This document shows, piece after piece, positions 12,287-25,314 of a DNA stretch of 64,000 nucleotides (position 1 is the stretch's first letter; each line of letters opens with the position of its first letter). Position numbers and translations under genes: made by a program. Below the pieces are notes generated by a model. That model did not search any database. It saw nothing but the letters and a program-made list of their open reading frames with translations, and was not told the origin of the DNA. The stretch spans positions 682,001-746,000 of the forward strand of contig CM033402.1 of the NCBI GenBank assembly GCA_019426215.1, in the 5' to 3' direction. This DNA is from Buddleja alternifolia. Taxonomy: Eukaryota; Streptophyta; Magnoliopsida; Lamiales; Scrophulariaceae.

Positions 12287-15200
12287 CTAAAGTTCGTATG
12301 TCATCCCGACTTTAAGCATCCTCTTGTGAGGAATATCAAATACCTTATTACTTTGCCTTAAATTCTTCTTCAAGAAATTATATGCATAGTCTATCAAAAC
12401 TCTCTTGCCAATATTGGCACCTTTTGCCGCCACCACTTCATGTTCTCCAACAAGATGCACTACCCCATCTTGCCACGCCTTATCCAAATACTCAACATCC
12501 CTCTCTATAGCTTCTTCTCTTTTGACACTCACAAGTTCATTGTCACATTGGACAACATCCTCAACCAATTCACCTTCATTTTGTACCTCATCTACATTAG
12601 TACAAATCATTTCCGAGCCAATGTGATAGTCCTCCGTGATGAATTCCTTTAGTTTCTCGATGAGCAATCTTTCAAAGGGCTCTTGCTCGTTGCGTACGTC
12701 TTTGTACCCATAACGTACAACACATCTGAATACCTGGAGATCTTTAGGTTGTACTCTTCGGAAGAGGAACCTTTCTTCTATTGGTACTTTACTAATTGGT
12801 AAGGACTTGAAGGATACAAAGATCAAAACTGAGTGAAGGGCCGGTACATTCGCTATGTAGTGTTTGAAAATTGGAGGAATTCCATGTACTAACTCTGAGT
12901 AGAACACAGCAAGTCCTGGTAAGCGTTGAGAATTTGTGTGATCGACAATTTCCTTAACTTTTTCCTGAGAGATCTTGTGGTCGAGCTCGAAGTAGTATTT
13001 CTTTCTATACACGTCGTTCCAAACATACATAATTGACATTAGAATCATGGCAAATGCGAGTGGTAGGTAACCGCCTTGATCGAATTTGTACAAGACTGAA
13101 CTCAAATAAACTATCTCAATTGTGCCAATGATCAAAACATACGAGATTATTAGCAATATGTGAGTCTTCCAAATCATGATCATGATCAAAACAAGAAATG
13201 CTGAAGTGAGGGTCATCACAAAGACCACTGCAATCCCTACAACATTATTTCAAACATGTTAGGATGAATATTATCATTATTGGCAAAAATATTAAATCGG
13301 TCTTATATCTTACTCTCATTCACGGTCGATTAGCAAATTTGGTCCCATAGGTTTCTAACTGGTATCAATTTCGTCCTATTACTCTCCAAAATTTGAAGTC
13401 TAACCCAGTTAACATTATTCGGATACAAATTGATTTCTGATAAGAGGAATGTTTATATGCATTCACTGCATTGTATAATGTATATTTGGGTGAACAAATT
13501 GGAACAAAATCAGAGGAAAATGGTTAATGTTCAAATTTGAGGAAGAATTTCCGATGAAATTCTAAAACCAATCTTCTCCAACTTCACTTCAAATTTTTCA
13601 TCCAAACATATAATATATTGAGCATATGAATGCATAACCTCTTTCTAGATGTCAATTTATGCCCAAACAAGGTCAATTGAGTTAAAGTTCAAATTTGAGA
13701 ATAAATGTGACAAGTTAACATTAGTTGAAAAGTTACTGGACCAACATAGCAAATTGAGTACGAAGACCAAAATGAAACTAGGAGTATATTACCGGATCGA
13801 TTCGACAATTTTGTGATCATTATTGCATGAAAAGAGAATTGTCAAAATAAGAAGAAAAGAAAATATAATTAATTACCATAGGCATTGCCAATCTTCTCAG
13901 TTGTCCTAAATCCAAGGGTGACGCAAACACAAGCCAACATCAAAAGGTAATTGATTTCAGGAACGTAAACTTGCCCTTGGTATTTTGTAGAAGTGTGAAC
14001 GATTTTAACACGAGGAAAACATCCTAGAGAGAGGGATTGTTGGATTATAGAAAATGTTCCTGAGATCATAGCTTGACTTGCGATGATTGATGCAAGTACT
14101 GCCACCACAAACATTGGCCAATACAAGGGTCCTGCATATTTCATTTTTCCATTCGAATGAATATTAGTAACTGATCTAAAGATCTTCAAAAAAAAAGTAA
14201 CTGATCTAAAGAATAATTTTACGGGAGCATTGAACTAGTCCAATTTTCATTACTAGATCACGGCAGAGTAAGTGAAAGACATACACAAGCACACACACAC
14301 ATATATATAGGAAAAATTGCAATTATTTTCCTATAACTAAGTGATGGTGGCTTAACTAGTCTTACAAATCATGACAATGATAATTTTCAACTTTTTGCAA
14401 TTTGAGGATATTTTTTCCCAAAAACACAAAAAGTGGTCGGAAAATGGCACGTGTTTTGCACGTGACTGTAATTTGAGGGTTTTTAAATTTCAGAGCTAAA
14501 ACAACACAAGTTGTGCACCTGAGAACCAAAATTGTTATCCTGTTAATTTGCGGAACTGAAATTGTTATTTTACTTTAACTTACAAGTTTGATTACTAGAT
14601 CACGGCAGGGTAAGTGAAAGACATACACAAGCACACACACACATATATATATATGAAAAATTGCAATTTTTTTCCTATAACTAAGTGGTGGTGGCTTAAC
14701 TAGTCTTACAAATCATGACAATGATAATTTTCAGTTTTTTGCAATTTGAGGACAATTTTTCCCAAAAACACAACAAGTGGTCGGAAAATGGCACGTGTTT
14801 TGCACGTGACTGTGTAATTTGAGGATTTTTAAATTTCAGATCTAAAGCAACACAAGTTGTGCACGTGAGAACCAAAATTGTTATCCTATTAATTTGCGGA
14901 ACTAAAATTGTTATTTTACTTTAACTTACAAGTTTGATTACTAGATCACGGCAGGGTAAGTGAAAGACATACACAATCACACACATATATATATATGAAA
15001 AATTGCAATTTTTTTCCTATAACTAAGTGGTGGTGGCTTAACTAGTCTTACAAATCATGACAATAATAATTTTCAGTTTTTTGCAATTTGAGGACATTTT
15101 TTCCCAAAAACACAAAAAGTGATCGGAAAATGGCACGTGTTTTGCACGTGACTGTGTAATTTGAGGATTTTTAAATTTCAGATCTAAAGCAACACAAGTT

Positions 15201-18200
15201 GTGCACATGAGAACCAAAATTGTTATCCTATTAACTTGCGGAACTGAAATTGTTATTTTACTTTAACTTACAAGTTTGAAATTGCAAGTTCACTAGCTAA
15301 CAAAAACTTACAATTTTAATCTTGTAAGTTTTATAAGTGGCGTTTTTACTCCTCATGTGATGATTTCATCACCAAAATTGAGAATTTTCAAACAAAAAAG
15401 GTCGTGTAACTGGCACGCAAATTTTCGATCAAATTTTAAATTTTCAAAAAAATGTGTCCTCTATCCACGAAATTTCGGTAGTTGTGTCCTTAATTTGGTA
15501 GTGTCAATTTACAGACTAAATGGCCAAACTTTTACTTGTAGGACGATTCTGCAATATTTTATACATATAAATATTATATATATATATATATATGTGTGTG
15601 TGTGGATGAAAATGATGATAGTACTAAGTAAATAATACCTGGGATTGATTTATAGAAGGTATCCGCAACAAAGAGGTTGTTCTTGCGAAGAAAAGAGGCT
15701 TGTCCAGTGTAAGCGAGTATGAGTGCCGGATAAGTCACAGTGCACATACTTATTTGTATTGATCTCACTGAAAAATGACCAACATCCGCAAATAATGCCT
15801 CAGTCCCTGCATAAAAAACTCAAGTAATATTATAAACTTGTTATTTTATTTTTTCTTATCAACAACTTTGAATTGAGTGGAATTTGTGTACATAGTATAA
15901 AAATTGCAAGTGATCATATCCTTTTTGTGTTCAATTTTCAACAAATTAAGCTTATTTTTAATTGTTTTTTCTATTAACATAAGTGCTAATGACAAATAAA
16001 CCGTGAACATATCCTATTTATATTTTCTTCTAGAAAATTAGAGGACAAAATCAACTCGAAAATAGGAAAATACATAAATGCACATAGAAAGATACTAGGG
16101 TAATTGGTACATTCTTATCTTTGAAATAAGAATGTTTGCGCTTTGAGAGACTTCCAGGTGCATAATGTCCTTTATTTGACGGTTCAAGCCGTACTTTAGG
16201 CATAAAACCCGTATAAAAGGAAAAAATTTAAGGTGGATCGGAAGTGTTGCTCCCGATCCATTTTTTACCACACATTCAAAATGAGTGGGGTGGTTTGGGG
16301 TGGTTTTCACACCCACCTACCTTGTGTAAACCACCTCACCCCAAATGCTTGTCTGGTGAAAAATGAATCGAAAGCAACACTTCCGGTTCACCGTAGAATT
16401 ACCCGTATAAAAGTCTCTTAGGAAGCTAAGTGCAAAAAAACTTCTATTCCCTAGGTACTATATGCCAAAAACATAATTTTAAGGCGCAAAATACCAAATG
16501 ACCCAATTTCAATGGGTAATTCCATGGTGGATCGGGAGTGTAGTTCCCGGTCCATTTTTCACCACACAAACATTTGGGTGGGGTGGTTTACAGGGTAAGT
16601 GAGTGTGAAAATCACCTCATTCATTTTAAATGTGTGGTGTAAAATGGACAGGGAGCTAATCCACTTTAGAATTTTTCCTATTCCAACGATGCACGATGCC
16701 AATTACCCGAGATAAAACGTATAATTTCACCTGTTATAGAAAGAACTACACCGCCAAGGGAAATCCACGCTCTCTCTTTATTCCTCTTGAAATAATATAC
16801 TATGTACATGGGGTTTAAGGCTTTGATCACAGAAGGGTCATATCTGAAAAAATTGTAGATTCCAATCCCAGCAATGAAAGAGAACCAAACACAAATTATG
16901 GGAGCAAAACTGTAGCCAACTTTGTCAGTTCCAAATCGTTGAACCATGAACAGAAATATTAAGATAGCCACGGATGCTCCAACGATCATATCTATTTTAA
17001 AAGAAAACAAAAATATTAATAGTAATATGCAGAAAATTAAGAAATGGAATTTTTTAAGAGCTTATTGATACAATTTGATTGAATTAAAGAAAATTATGAA
17101 TAATAATTTAATAATATTGGCTGAAGGATAATATTGTCTAGAATTACGGAAAATTCTAACCGAGACCCGGTTTGGCCACTCCCAAATATATTTCACAAGA
17201 AGAGTGTTTTACACTTGCCATATAATTGGTAAGTTATTTTATAAAATACACATGGGTTTGGCCGAGCCGGAAACAGGCTAGAATTTCCGAAGTACATACC
17301 TTCAGTCATAAAAGAAGCCGATTCCTTAATTCCACCTACCGCAGATAATACTGTCCAGAAATTGAAAGTTACTAAGATTAGTGAAAAAAGAGTACAAGAG
17401 AAGAGTAATTATTTTTTACATGAAAAAGGAACAATACCCTAGAACAAAGTTAAAGAACGTTAATTTCAATATTTTAAACCAATTAAAATATTTAAATGTA
17501 CTTTTCCTAGTTGATGACAAATTTTAAATCAAATAAATAAATAAAAGATACTCAAGTTAGATCTAGGATATTCGGATTATAATTAAAACTGTACCTGAGA
17601 TACATGGAGTAAGCACACCATCTCCAATCACCATGGAAGTACCAAGCATTGTGGCGAACAATAGAAAATATTTGGCAAAATTACTGTTCTCTAGCTTGGT
17701 TTGAAGTTTTGAAGCGATTCGCAACCGATTGTTAGGCAATTGAAGTTGGAAAGTCGAAACATTTTGATCTTCTATTTCTTGACTCGGGATCAAGCCCACC
17801 TTAGCATATCGACATATCAAAGAGTACAAAGCAAATGTACCTCCTAAAAAAATTCAAATTAAACGATTATTTTGTATAAAATCATATTATATATTAACAA
17901 ATAACGCTTGCAATATATAGTAGCTAATAACATGGACACAATTAATTATTGAATTAGCAAGATGACAAAAGATGATTGACTCGAGGAGGTTAATTACTTT
18001 AATAAATAATTAAGACAGTATTTAAAGAGTGCAGATCCCAGCTGACGTTATATAAATATATATATATATAGTCGTACTAAAATATGCAGGTAAATTAGAT
18101 GGAACATGTCCATGGCTATGCTGAAACATTAAAGTCATGTGATGAATAAATAACCATTGGCTAACTTGATATTAAATTAAATAAATAAATGAGAAAACAA

Positions 18201-18957
18201 AATTAAAAATCATCCCATAACAATGGAAATTACAGTAAATAAATAAATTAAATGTTCTGGTTTCAAAAATGATTACTCCTGTTGATGAAAAGTGAAAAAT
18301 TTGAAAATATAAATTATTTTAATGTTTGAAAAAATATGTATTTATGTTCTTCCTATTAAATAAGGGTTGAGCACCGATCACGAATTTTACGGATTCTGCA
18401 CATTTAGAGTGTTGAATTATTGCATTTTAGTTTCACAACAGCTTATGAACTCAATTAGTCTCATGAGAGTCATGTGATCGTGAGCTCTAGTTTTAATTAG
18501 GGAAATTCACATGAAAGGAACTAGTATTTTCACATGAATATTTCCAATAAATTTCTATTTGAAGCCCTGCAAATGACTGAAAAATGCAAAACATGAGACC
18601 AAAGATTTATAACCATTTAGCTTCATCTTGCAAAGTTTTGACCAAATAATTAACAAGTCATATACTCCTAGCTACTTTAATTGAAGTGAAATCTAGTCCA
18701 AAATAATTCTTTTTCACTGAAGACACCAATTATATCTATATATCTCACACTAGCTAGTTAAACACAATCAAGAAGTCTAAATCAAATAAATAACTAAATA
18801 TATAAAAAAAAAACTACTATTAAATTAGAAAAATCAACACACGTAGGAGAAATTTAATATTAAAAAATGTTTTTGAACATTTATTTTATGGGAATTAAAT
18901 CAGTAATATTTCATCGACAATTTCAATTGTATAACCAAAAATTCATGACAAATACAA

Positions 18958-18988
<31 letters not shown>

Positions 18989-20121
18989 GTTAAGGGTAGA
19001 AAAGGTAGGTAATAGCTAGATAACAATTTTTTTAATTATACACACAACTCGAAATAATATAATGTAATGGTCAATCATTTCAATAATAGTGCGTACAGGA
19101 ATATGCTAGTATATATATCTCATTTTGAATATGTGGTGTAAAATGGATTGGAAGCAACACTCCGAATCCACTTTAGAATTTTCCATAAGTATATATATAT
19201 ATATACACACACTTAAGGTTAGGAAAGGTCTCTTAGGATGTACCATCACCATGGTCATTTGCACGTAACACGATGAAGACATATTTGATCAAAGGTATCA
19301 AGGTGATGGTGTAGAAAATCAAAGATAAAACTCCGAGAATATCATCCTTGTCTTTGATCCCATCAGTGAATGTGCTTGCGTACACATACAATGGCGATGT
19401 TCCGATATCACCGTACACAACTCCGAGGCTTTGAAACGCTAGTTGCAACACCACCGCCCACTCTCCACTCTATCAATAAAAAGCAGAAAGCAATATTACA
19501 AAAAAAATATTAATTATCAAAAATCCCCTTACTTTTCTAAGATTATGTGAAATCCCCCTCTATTAAAGCATTCTTACAATTACACCCCTTTCGTATTTAA
19601 ACTTATTTTACAAGTTCACCCGGTCGGAGCCCGGGGCCAATAGGGGCACCCCTCAACTTTGAAAAATTAAAATTTTCACCCTACAAATTTTGAAATTTGA
19701 AAATTTGCCCCCGATAATCTAAAATTATCCAATGTTGCCCCTTTATTTTATATACACCCCCAAACCTATATTCTTGGCTTGGTTCTGTATCCGCCTATAA
19801 ATTTTACAAATAGACCCTTGAGAGTCTTATTGTATATTACCAAAAGTTAATGGGGTTTGCATGTAATTCACCAAAGTATTAAGAGAGAGAAAGATATAGA
19901 GAGAGAAAAAGAAGGAAAAAAACGGAAGTAAAAGATTCGCCTACCTTGGTGGCGCCGCCGCCGTGGTGGTAACGGCGGCCAAGTTTGCCGGATTCTATGT
20001 CCATAGAATCATATCTTGTGAGCTTATTATCTGAATGAAGATCCTCCCCATTGAGTTGTTCTTGAGGTTTTTCTTCTTCGCTTACAATCGTTGATTCTTC
20101 ATGTTCAGTGATAGTAGACAT
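12287..20121 (-). CDS. HAK5: HAK5-like high-affinity potassium transporter (HAK/KUP/KT), complete copy
   Basis: Complete 8-exon gene. Exons on the minus strand: 20121-19945, 19469-19244, 17843-17595, 17350-17300, 16991-16731, 15806-15639, 14131-13877, 13236-12287. Lengths are 177, 226, 249, 51, 261, 168, 255 and 950 nt; all phases agree and total 2,337 nt (778 aa plus stop), within the usual 700-850 aa of the family. Visible motifs: [22 protein letters not shown] in exon 2, [20 protein letters not shown] and GDGVLTP in exon 3, and [13 protein letters not shown] at the start of exon 6. Exon 8 encodes the last hydrophobic helices (through FDQGGYLPL) and a long charged cytosolic tail ending GMTYEL. 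The family mediates K+ influx coupled to H+; HAK5 members act in root cells at low K+ and are induced by K+ starvation. Exon-by-exon sizes equal those of copy 1, so the two are tandem duplicates. Introns 2, 5 and 6 carry repeats described separately. Confidence 0.93.
14250..15278. repeat. triplicated 345-bp unit in HAK intron 6
   Basis: Three head-to-tail units starting TTACTAGATCACGGCAG at 14,250, 14,592 and 14,938 (spacing 342 and 346 bp). Each contains a short AC/AT microsatellite and the palindromic-looking GGCACGTGTTTTGCACGTGAC. A single diverged version is in the same intron of HAK copy 1 (about 955-1,340). Confidence 0.9.
16219..16403. mobile_element. MITE family 2, copy 1 (9-bp target duplication)
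   Basis: 185-bp element with roughly 25-bp inverted termini containing AAGGTGGATCGGAAGTGTTG, flanked by the perfect 9-bp repeat CGTATAAAA (16210-16218 and 16404-16412). Such a duplication suggests a Mutator-like transposase. It lies in intron 5 of the complete HAK gene. Confidence 0.8.
16515..16678. mobile_element. MITE family 2, copy 2
   Basis: 164 bp with the same termini (TGGTGGATCGGGAGTG and its near complement). No clear target duplication is seen. It ends about 50 bp from the 5' splice site of HAK exon 5. Confidence 0.7.
19121..19184. mobile_element. MITE family 2, partial copy
   Basis: One end only, with GTGTAAAATGGATTGGAAGC and the terminus CCACTTTAGAATTTTCC. It lies in intron 2 of the complete HAK gene. 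Confidence 0.6.
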
Positions 20122-20190
20122 GTTTTGCAGATTAATGGAGTTAAAAACTAATTTCTTTTGGTTGAAAAAATTGTGGAGAATGAAAGGTGT

Positions 20191-20197
20191 TTATATA
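20191..20197 (-). promoter_or_regulatory. TATA box of the complete HAK gene
   Basis: TATATAA on the minus strand, about 70 bp upstream of the ATG at 20121, in a purine/pyrimidine-rich leader shared with the orphan exon's promoter. The equivalent position upstream of copy 1 (around 5,790) reads TTCTTAGACTTG on the plus strand and has no TATA box. Confidence 0.6.
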
Positions 20198-20258
20198 GGG
20201 GAGTGGAAGAGTTTGGAATGAGATTGCTATGAGGAAATTGCATAGAAAGCTCGAGAGC

Positions 20259-20298
<40 letters not shown>

Positions 20299-22439
20299 GC
20301 CCTCACGTATCTATCTTTCTATATGTGTATATGTATATCGGGGGCCCACACGATTTATTTTTTTAAGTCTCTATTTACTCTATTTCATTTTTTTTGATAA
20401 ATCCTATTTACTCTATTTCATGATCTTAAAGTAGTTGTGTGATTAATGTTTATAATATTATATGGTGTCATATTTTGTGTTAAGTCTATTTGTATTTGAC
20501 AAAATTTGTAAAAGCTCTAAATATTTCAACGATAATTATTAATTACCAAAATCGCGTAAATATGGACAAGCGTAGGGTAAGAAGTGCAATGCCATAAAAT
20601 ATTATATGTGTATATGTATATATGTATGTAAATCATATATAATTATAAATCGTGTAATACTTTTATTACATGTGTGAGATATATACAATTCAGTGTTCGG
20701 AAAAAAATATTTTTACTTTTTGTTTTCATATTACAATTGACCGATTATACACATTCTATTGCTTAACAGAGAATATTACACGATGTAGAGATGACCTATT
20801 ATTTACCGCGTGAACTATTTGGTCAGGTAAAGAATGTAGGGAAGATAGATTTCACAGTACATATTTGGATACAACAGAGTAAAATTAGGAGTTTCTTGAC
20901 TTTAATTAGTAGCACAGACGCGTTTGCTGCTGAGGAATTTGAAGTGTTAAAAGATATGCACAATCAGATTTTGTTTCCTTTATTATGGGAAAATTGTTAA
21001 TTTGACTATCATATCACATGCATTACGTATTTTAAAGTTTCAATACTTTGTTGACTAAGCAGGAGATTATCTCATTAATTGCATTCAAAGGTTAAATACG
21101 TGTAAGGTTTAAAGTTAGTTGTAAAACATTTAAAGAGTTCACATTTCGAAAAATCATGATATTTTGTGAATGCAATCTTGTAATTATCTTGGTTTTAATT
21201 CAAATTATATATCTATACACAATAAATTTAACACCCAAAAATATTGTGTGCAGTGAATTAAATTGTATTCCTTTCAAGAGTCAAAATGCTAAAATAGTGA
21301 GTGAGTTTTAGAAAGATCAAGTTTCAATATTATTACAACCATCAGTGGCGGATCTAGAAATTTGGATCAGTTGAGGCACAATTTACCGAACAAAATAAAA
21401 AATAAATATAAACAATATTTTTAACACAAAATATCAACAATAATTAGTAAATTACATTTTATAACTGTAGTCTACGGGTTTTCATCTTCTAAAAGAGGCC
21501 GAAAGTGAGATGAAAATTGGAATTGAGGAGGGCTTTAAAAATTTGAGTGGCGGCATTAATGTAATTTATAAATTAAAACTAAAAAATATATATATATATT
21601 AAACATGTAGATCCACCCCTGCATATATACATGATGAACTTCATAAGAATTCTATCTAATAATTAATTGTAATTTTATATAGTTTTTGGATCTCTAAAAC
21701 TCCTAAAATTGACCTTACAACCTTCAACTGAATTAAATAAAATTTTACGAAACTGGAAGAGCAATTGCTTACAGTGTTTTGCTGGCCAAAATTTTAATCA
21801 CCAAAAAAAAATTGAAAAATTATTATACTCTAACAAATTAATTCTACTAAAGATGAACTTATTCTCTAAAAAGCATCTTGTTAATTGTTATAGCAGTTTA
21901 TCTTTTTTTTCTCTTTGCATTAAAAGAAAATTTTCAAACGAGACGAGTATGCCAACCTGCATGTAGTCTCAACTTGCGGTTGCTCTACTCGTAATTGGCC
22001 AAGGTTGTGCCCCATTTAATTTATATATCAAATGCATATTCATCAATTATTCTCTCTAACAATCAAAGTTGGCATTCTATTCGTTAAAATAAGATATCTC
22101 GAGTTCAAATCCTTATATAAATATAGAAAACTTTATTAGGGGATATCTTTACGACCATGTCGAGTGTGTATATGTACTGAACATTTCATTAAAATATAAC
22201 CTTACAAGTTACAATTGTGTTGATAATATCTCGAAATATTCTTATTAAACTTTAAGCATTAGATACTTAGAAGTCAAATTAATTATTCTCTCTATAAAAG
22301 CAATTTATTAACACTTTTCAATCATCCTGATGTGTATATATATTTACATATAATAATAATAATAATATATATATATAATATGGGTTATTTTATTTGTTTC
22401 TATATATATATATATAATATATATATATATATAAGAAAG

Positions 22440-22960
22440 AAATTAAACATTAATATTGGAAGTTTCAAATCGGTTCCAATTGAATCGATAGGTTGGTTTC
22501 AAATTAGTTTAACTTTTCGGTCACCTGAGATGGTCAAAGTACCATTTCGGATCAAGTTGTTTCACTTTGCCAAAAGGGTGTCTCGAATTGGAAGTACCAG
22601 TTCGATTGATAAGATTTCTTTTGGTTGGAAGTATTGTTTCGATTGAAAATGTGTCTTTTGGTGGAAACTTGTAGAAGTCTATAAATACTTCTTATGTGTT
22701 TGGCCGAAAATACACTAAGATAATCAAATATTTCTCTCTTTCTTTCTATATTTTTCGAGTCTTTTTGGTCGAGTTTTGCTCTTAAGAATTTCGAAGGAGT
22801 ATAGTCTTGCAAAATTAGTTAGTAAGTTTTGTATTCTAGAGGTGTATTTCTTGAGGTCATCTACATTTATAGTGGGAGAAATATATACATTAAAGATAGC
22901 ATCTTTAAAGGTGTGTCTAAAATATTGATTTTCATAAGAATTGTTCTATACCCACATTTT
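22440..22960 (+). repeat. LTR-like repeat R, uninterrupted copy
   Basis: Shares segments with 46,090-46,345 plus 51,639-51,840: TTTTTCGGTCAC-type sequence, GTCTATAAATACTT (TATA-like), ATCAAATATTTCTCT, GGTGTATTTCTTGAG, and GATAGCATCTTTAAA. Layout and TATA box suggest a solo LTR, but I could not fix its termini. It is the empty site for the LINE at 46,346. Confidence 0.6.
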
Positions 22961-25153
22961 ATACAACACATCCGTCGCTTCATCATACTTTCTTCCCAAG
23001 GACATGGCTCCTTTCCAATAAACAGTCTCTCTAATTGTGTTAACTTCGCACTTGAATGATTGACATATTTTGAAGCTCGATTCAAAGGCACACATAAATA
23101 TTTCTAAACCACACGACTAATTCAAGTTAAAATGTAGCCTTTAATACTTTTTAACCAAGAGAAGTTGACCGTCATCTCCTGCAATCTCTCCTTCATTATC
23201 TTCAAGAAAAGTTTCCATTATCACCTATAATCTCTAATTCATTTTCCAATCAATGAGTTCTCAACTCCAATCTCGAAATTAAAATGAAAACATCACTCAC
23301 AATTGAACTCCCGTGATGTAGAAAAATTAACATGCGCTTTTAGAATAAGTCTCTAAGGACATGACACTCCAAGCGTGTATCAAATAATAATTGGTAAGAA
23401 CGGAAATTGGAGAAGAGCGGAATCCTCCTAATCTTGGTTTCTCAAAGAGTCACGTGTGACATGTGCGTCGTCGCACAAGTCTAAGTTTTTCACTCGCAAC
23501 AAAAGATTCATAATTCCAATCGAAGAGGAAAAAGAACCTCGGAGTTGTCAAACAGACGTCCAATTATCTGGGGTAACTTGGCAAGTTACTGTTGATCTCA
23601 AGGAAATAAGTTGTTTTTCGCTCCCAAGGAGCATGCAATGTATCCGGATCTGATTATTTCATAAAATATTGAAAAATAGGGCATCATCTGCGTCATCATT
23701 AAAAATTAACAAAGAAAGTTTAATATTTTCTTTAATATAATTACACTGACATATCTTATAATATTATTATAGTTTAAGTATCAGAGTCCTTACGTTGTTA
23801 AATATATTAGTCATATAACGAATTAATTATTTAACAAAAAAAAAAACTCATATAACGAATGCGAAGAAAATATTATACTAAATTAAGTTCAATAATCTTA
23901 ATATGACACAATAAAATGTATTATGTGTTGTCCTAAAAACACTTATGTGAAAACCATACACGAAGCTACATATGAAAAAAAAAATTATTCAAAATCAAAT
24001 TCATTGGTGTTAGCATCTATTTCTCTCATATAGTAAGATGTATTATTTGTGATCCCACAAAAATTTATTTGAAAAAAAAAAAACATATAATGTAATCTCA
24101 AATCATTAAATTCGATCTATCATAGAATTACGTAGCATTGTGAGTCCAACCTTGATGAAAGGAAAACATCATGTATCAACGTGTAATGTATAGAACTTTT
24201 AACATTATTTATGTATCTTCAATTATCCCAACTAAAAGTTAATTCCAATTTATTCCAAGTGTAGAAGTATATTCCAATATCCGCTAGTTTGAAAACTTCA
24301 CTGTCAAATTAATGGGTTATTTTCACCACCCAAGGTAGAATTACATTTAAACCCTCAACAATAATGTCACCATTATCACTAATCATGCATTTGTTTAGAA
24401 TATGTTTGGCCATATTCTTTAGATGAAATTTTATTTTATTTTGGATCACTCAAAAATGAAACTCCACACTTAAACTCATTTTCTCCAAATAATACTCATT
24501 TTAATTTTTATTACATTTTTTTATACAAACATCCATCATTATATTTTTCAATCATATAACACTATCTCTCATCATTAATTAATTTATAGTCACTATTAAA
24601 CTTAATATCTCTCTTACTTTATAACTAACTCGATCACTTTATGCATCCAATCCCAATAAAATATCATTCTTATATCAAATCAATACTACTTCCAACCATT
24701 TTTCAGAAATACAAACAAAATCAACATTTTTACACGAATATCTATAATCCTTATTCCCAATACAAATTTTAAAAAACAAATTTAAAAATATAGCCAAACA
24801 TAGCCTTAGTGTTTCTCTCTTGTCTAGACTAATATTCTGCCGTCTGAATCTATAGCCTATAGGCAGCAAGCATAATCTTAGGTTTTATGTGGGTTTTTTC
24901 CTAACAACAGACAACTGCCACATCACTGGCTTATAATGAGACAATAATGTAAAGTCCCCACTTATATTTTAGGGAAATGGAACCTAATTAAGAAACCTGA
25001 CTATAAATGATAGTAATTAAGATAGCTATTAAATTTGACAATTCATCCGCTCAACAATTTAACTTTTTATTGGTTGATATTTTCCAAAACTATCCGCATA
25101 ATTAACCAATAGAAAGTTAAATTATTCAGCAAATAAATTGTCAAATTCAATAA

Positions 25154-25314
25154 GGAAAATTCTAAGGTGGACCGGAAGTGTTGTCCAGTCCATTTTACAT
25201 CATACATTCAAAATAAGTAAGGTGATTTTCACACTCATCTACCCTGTATAAATCACCCTACTCCAAATGTTTTTGTAGTGAAAAATAAACCTCCCGATCC
25301 ACCTTAGAATTACC
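25154..25314. mobile_element. MITE family 2, copy 3
   Basis: 161 bp with inverted termini TTCTAAGGTGGACCGGAAG and CCGATCCACCTTAGAATTACC, in gene-free DNA. No target duplication is recognisable. Confidence 0.75.

Larger units (their letters stand above)
19530..23330. repeat. segmental duplication 1, copy B
   Basis: Partner of 7,840-11,100. It contains the promoter and first exon of the complete HAK gene. It is longer than copy A because a roughly 0.5-kb LTR-like repeat (about 22,440-22,960) and TA-rich microsatellites were added. Confidence 0.75.

Noticed and set aside
12405..12652. Two overlapping plus-strand open frames of 70-73 codons
   Set aside because: They lie antisense to the well-supported last exon of the complete HAK gene.
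14250..15278. Regularly spaced repeats that could suggest a CRISPR-like array
   Set aside because: Units are about 345 bp with no unique spacers, in a plant intron; this is an ordinary tandem triplication.
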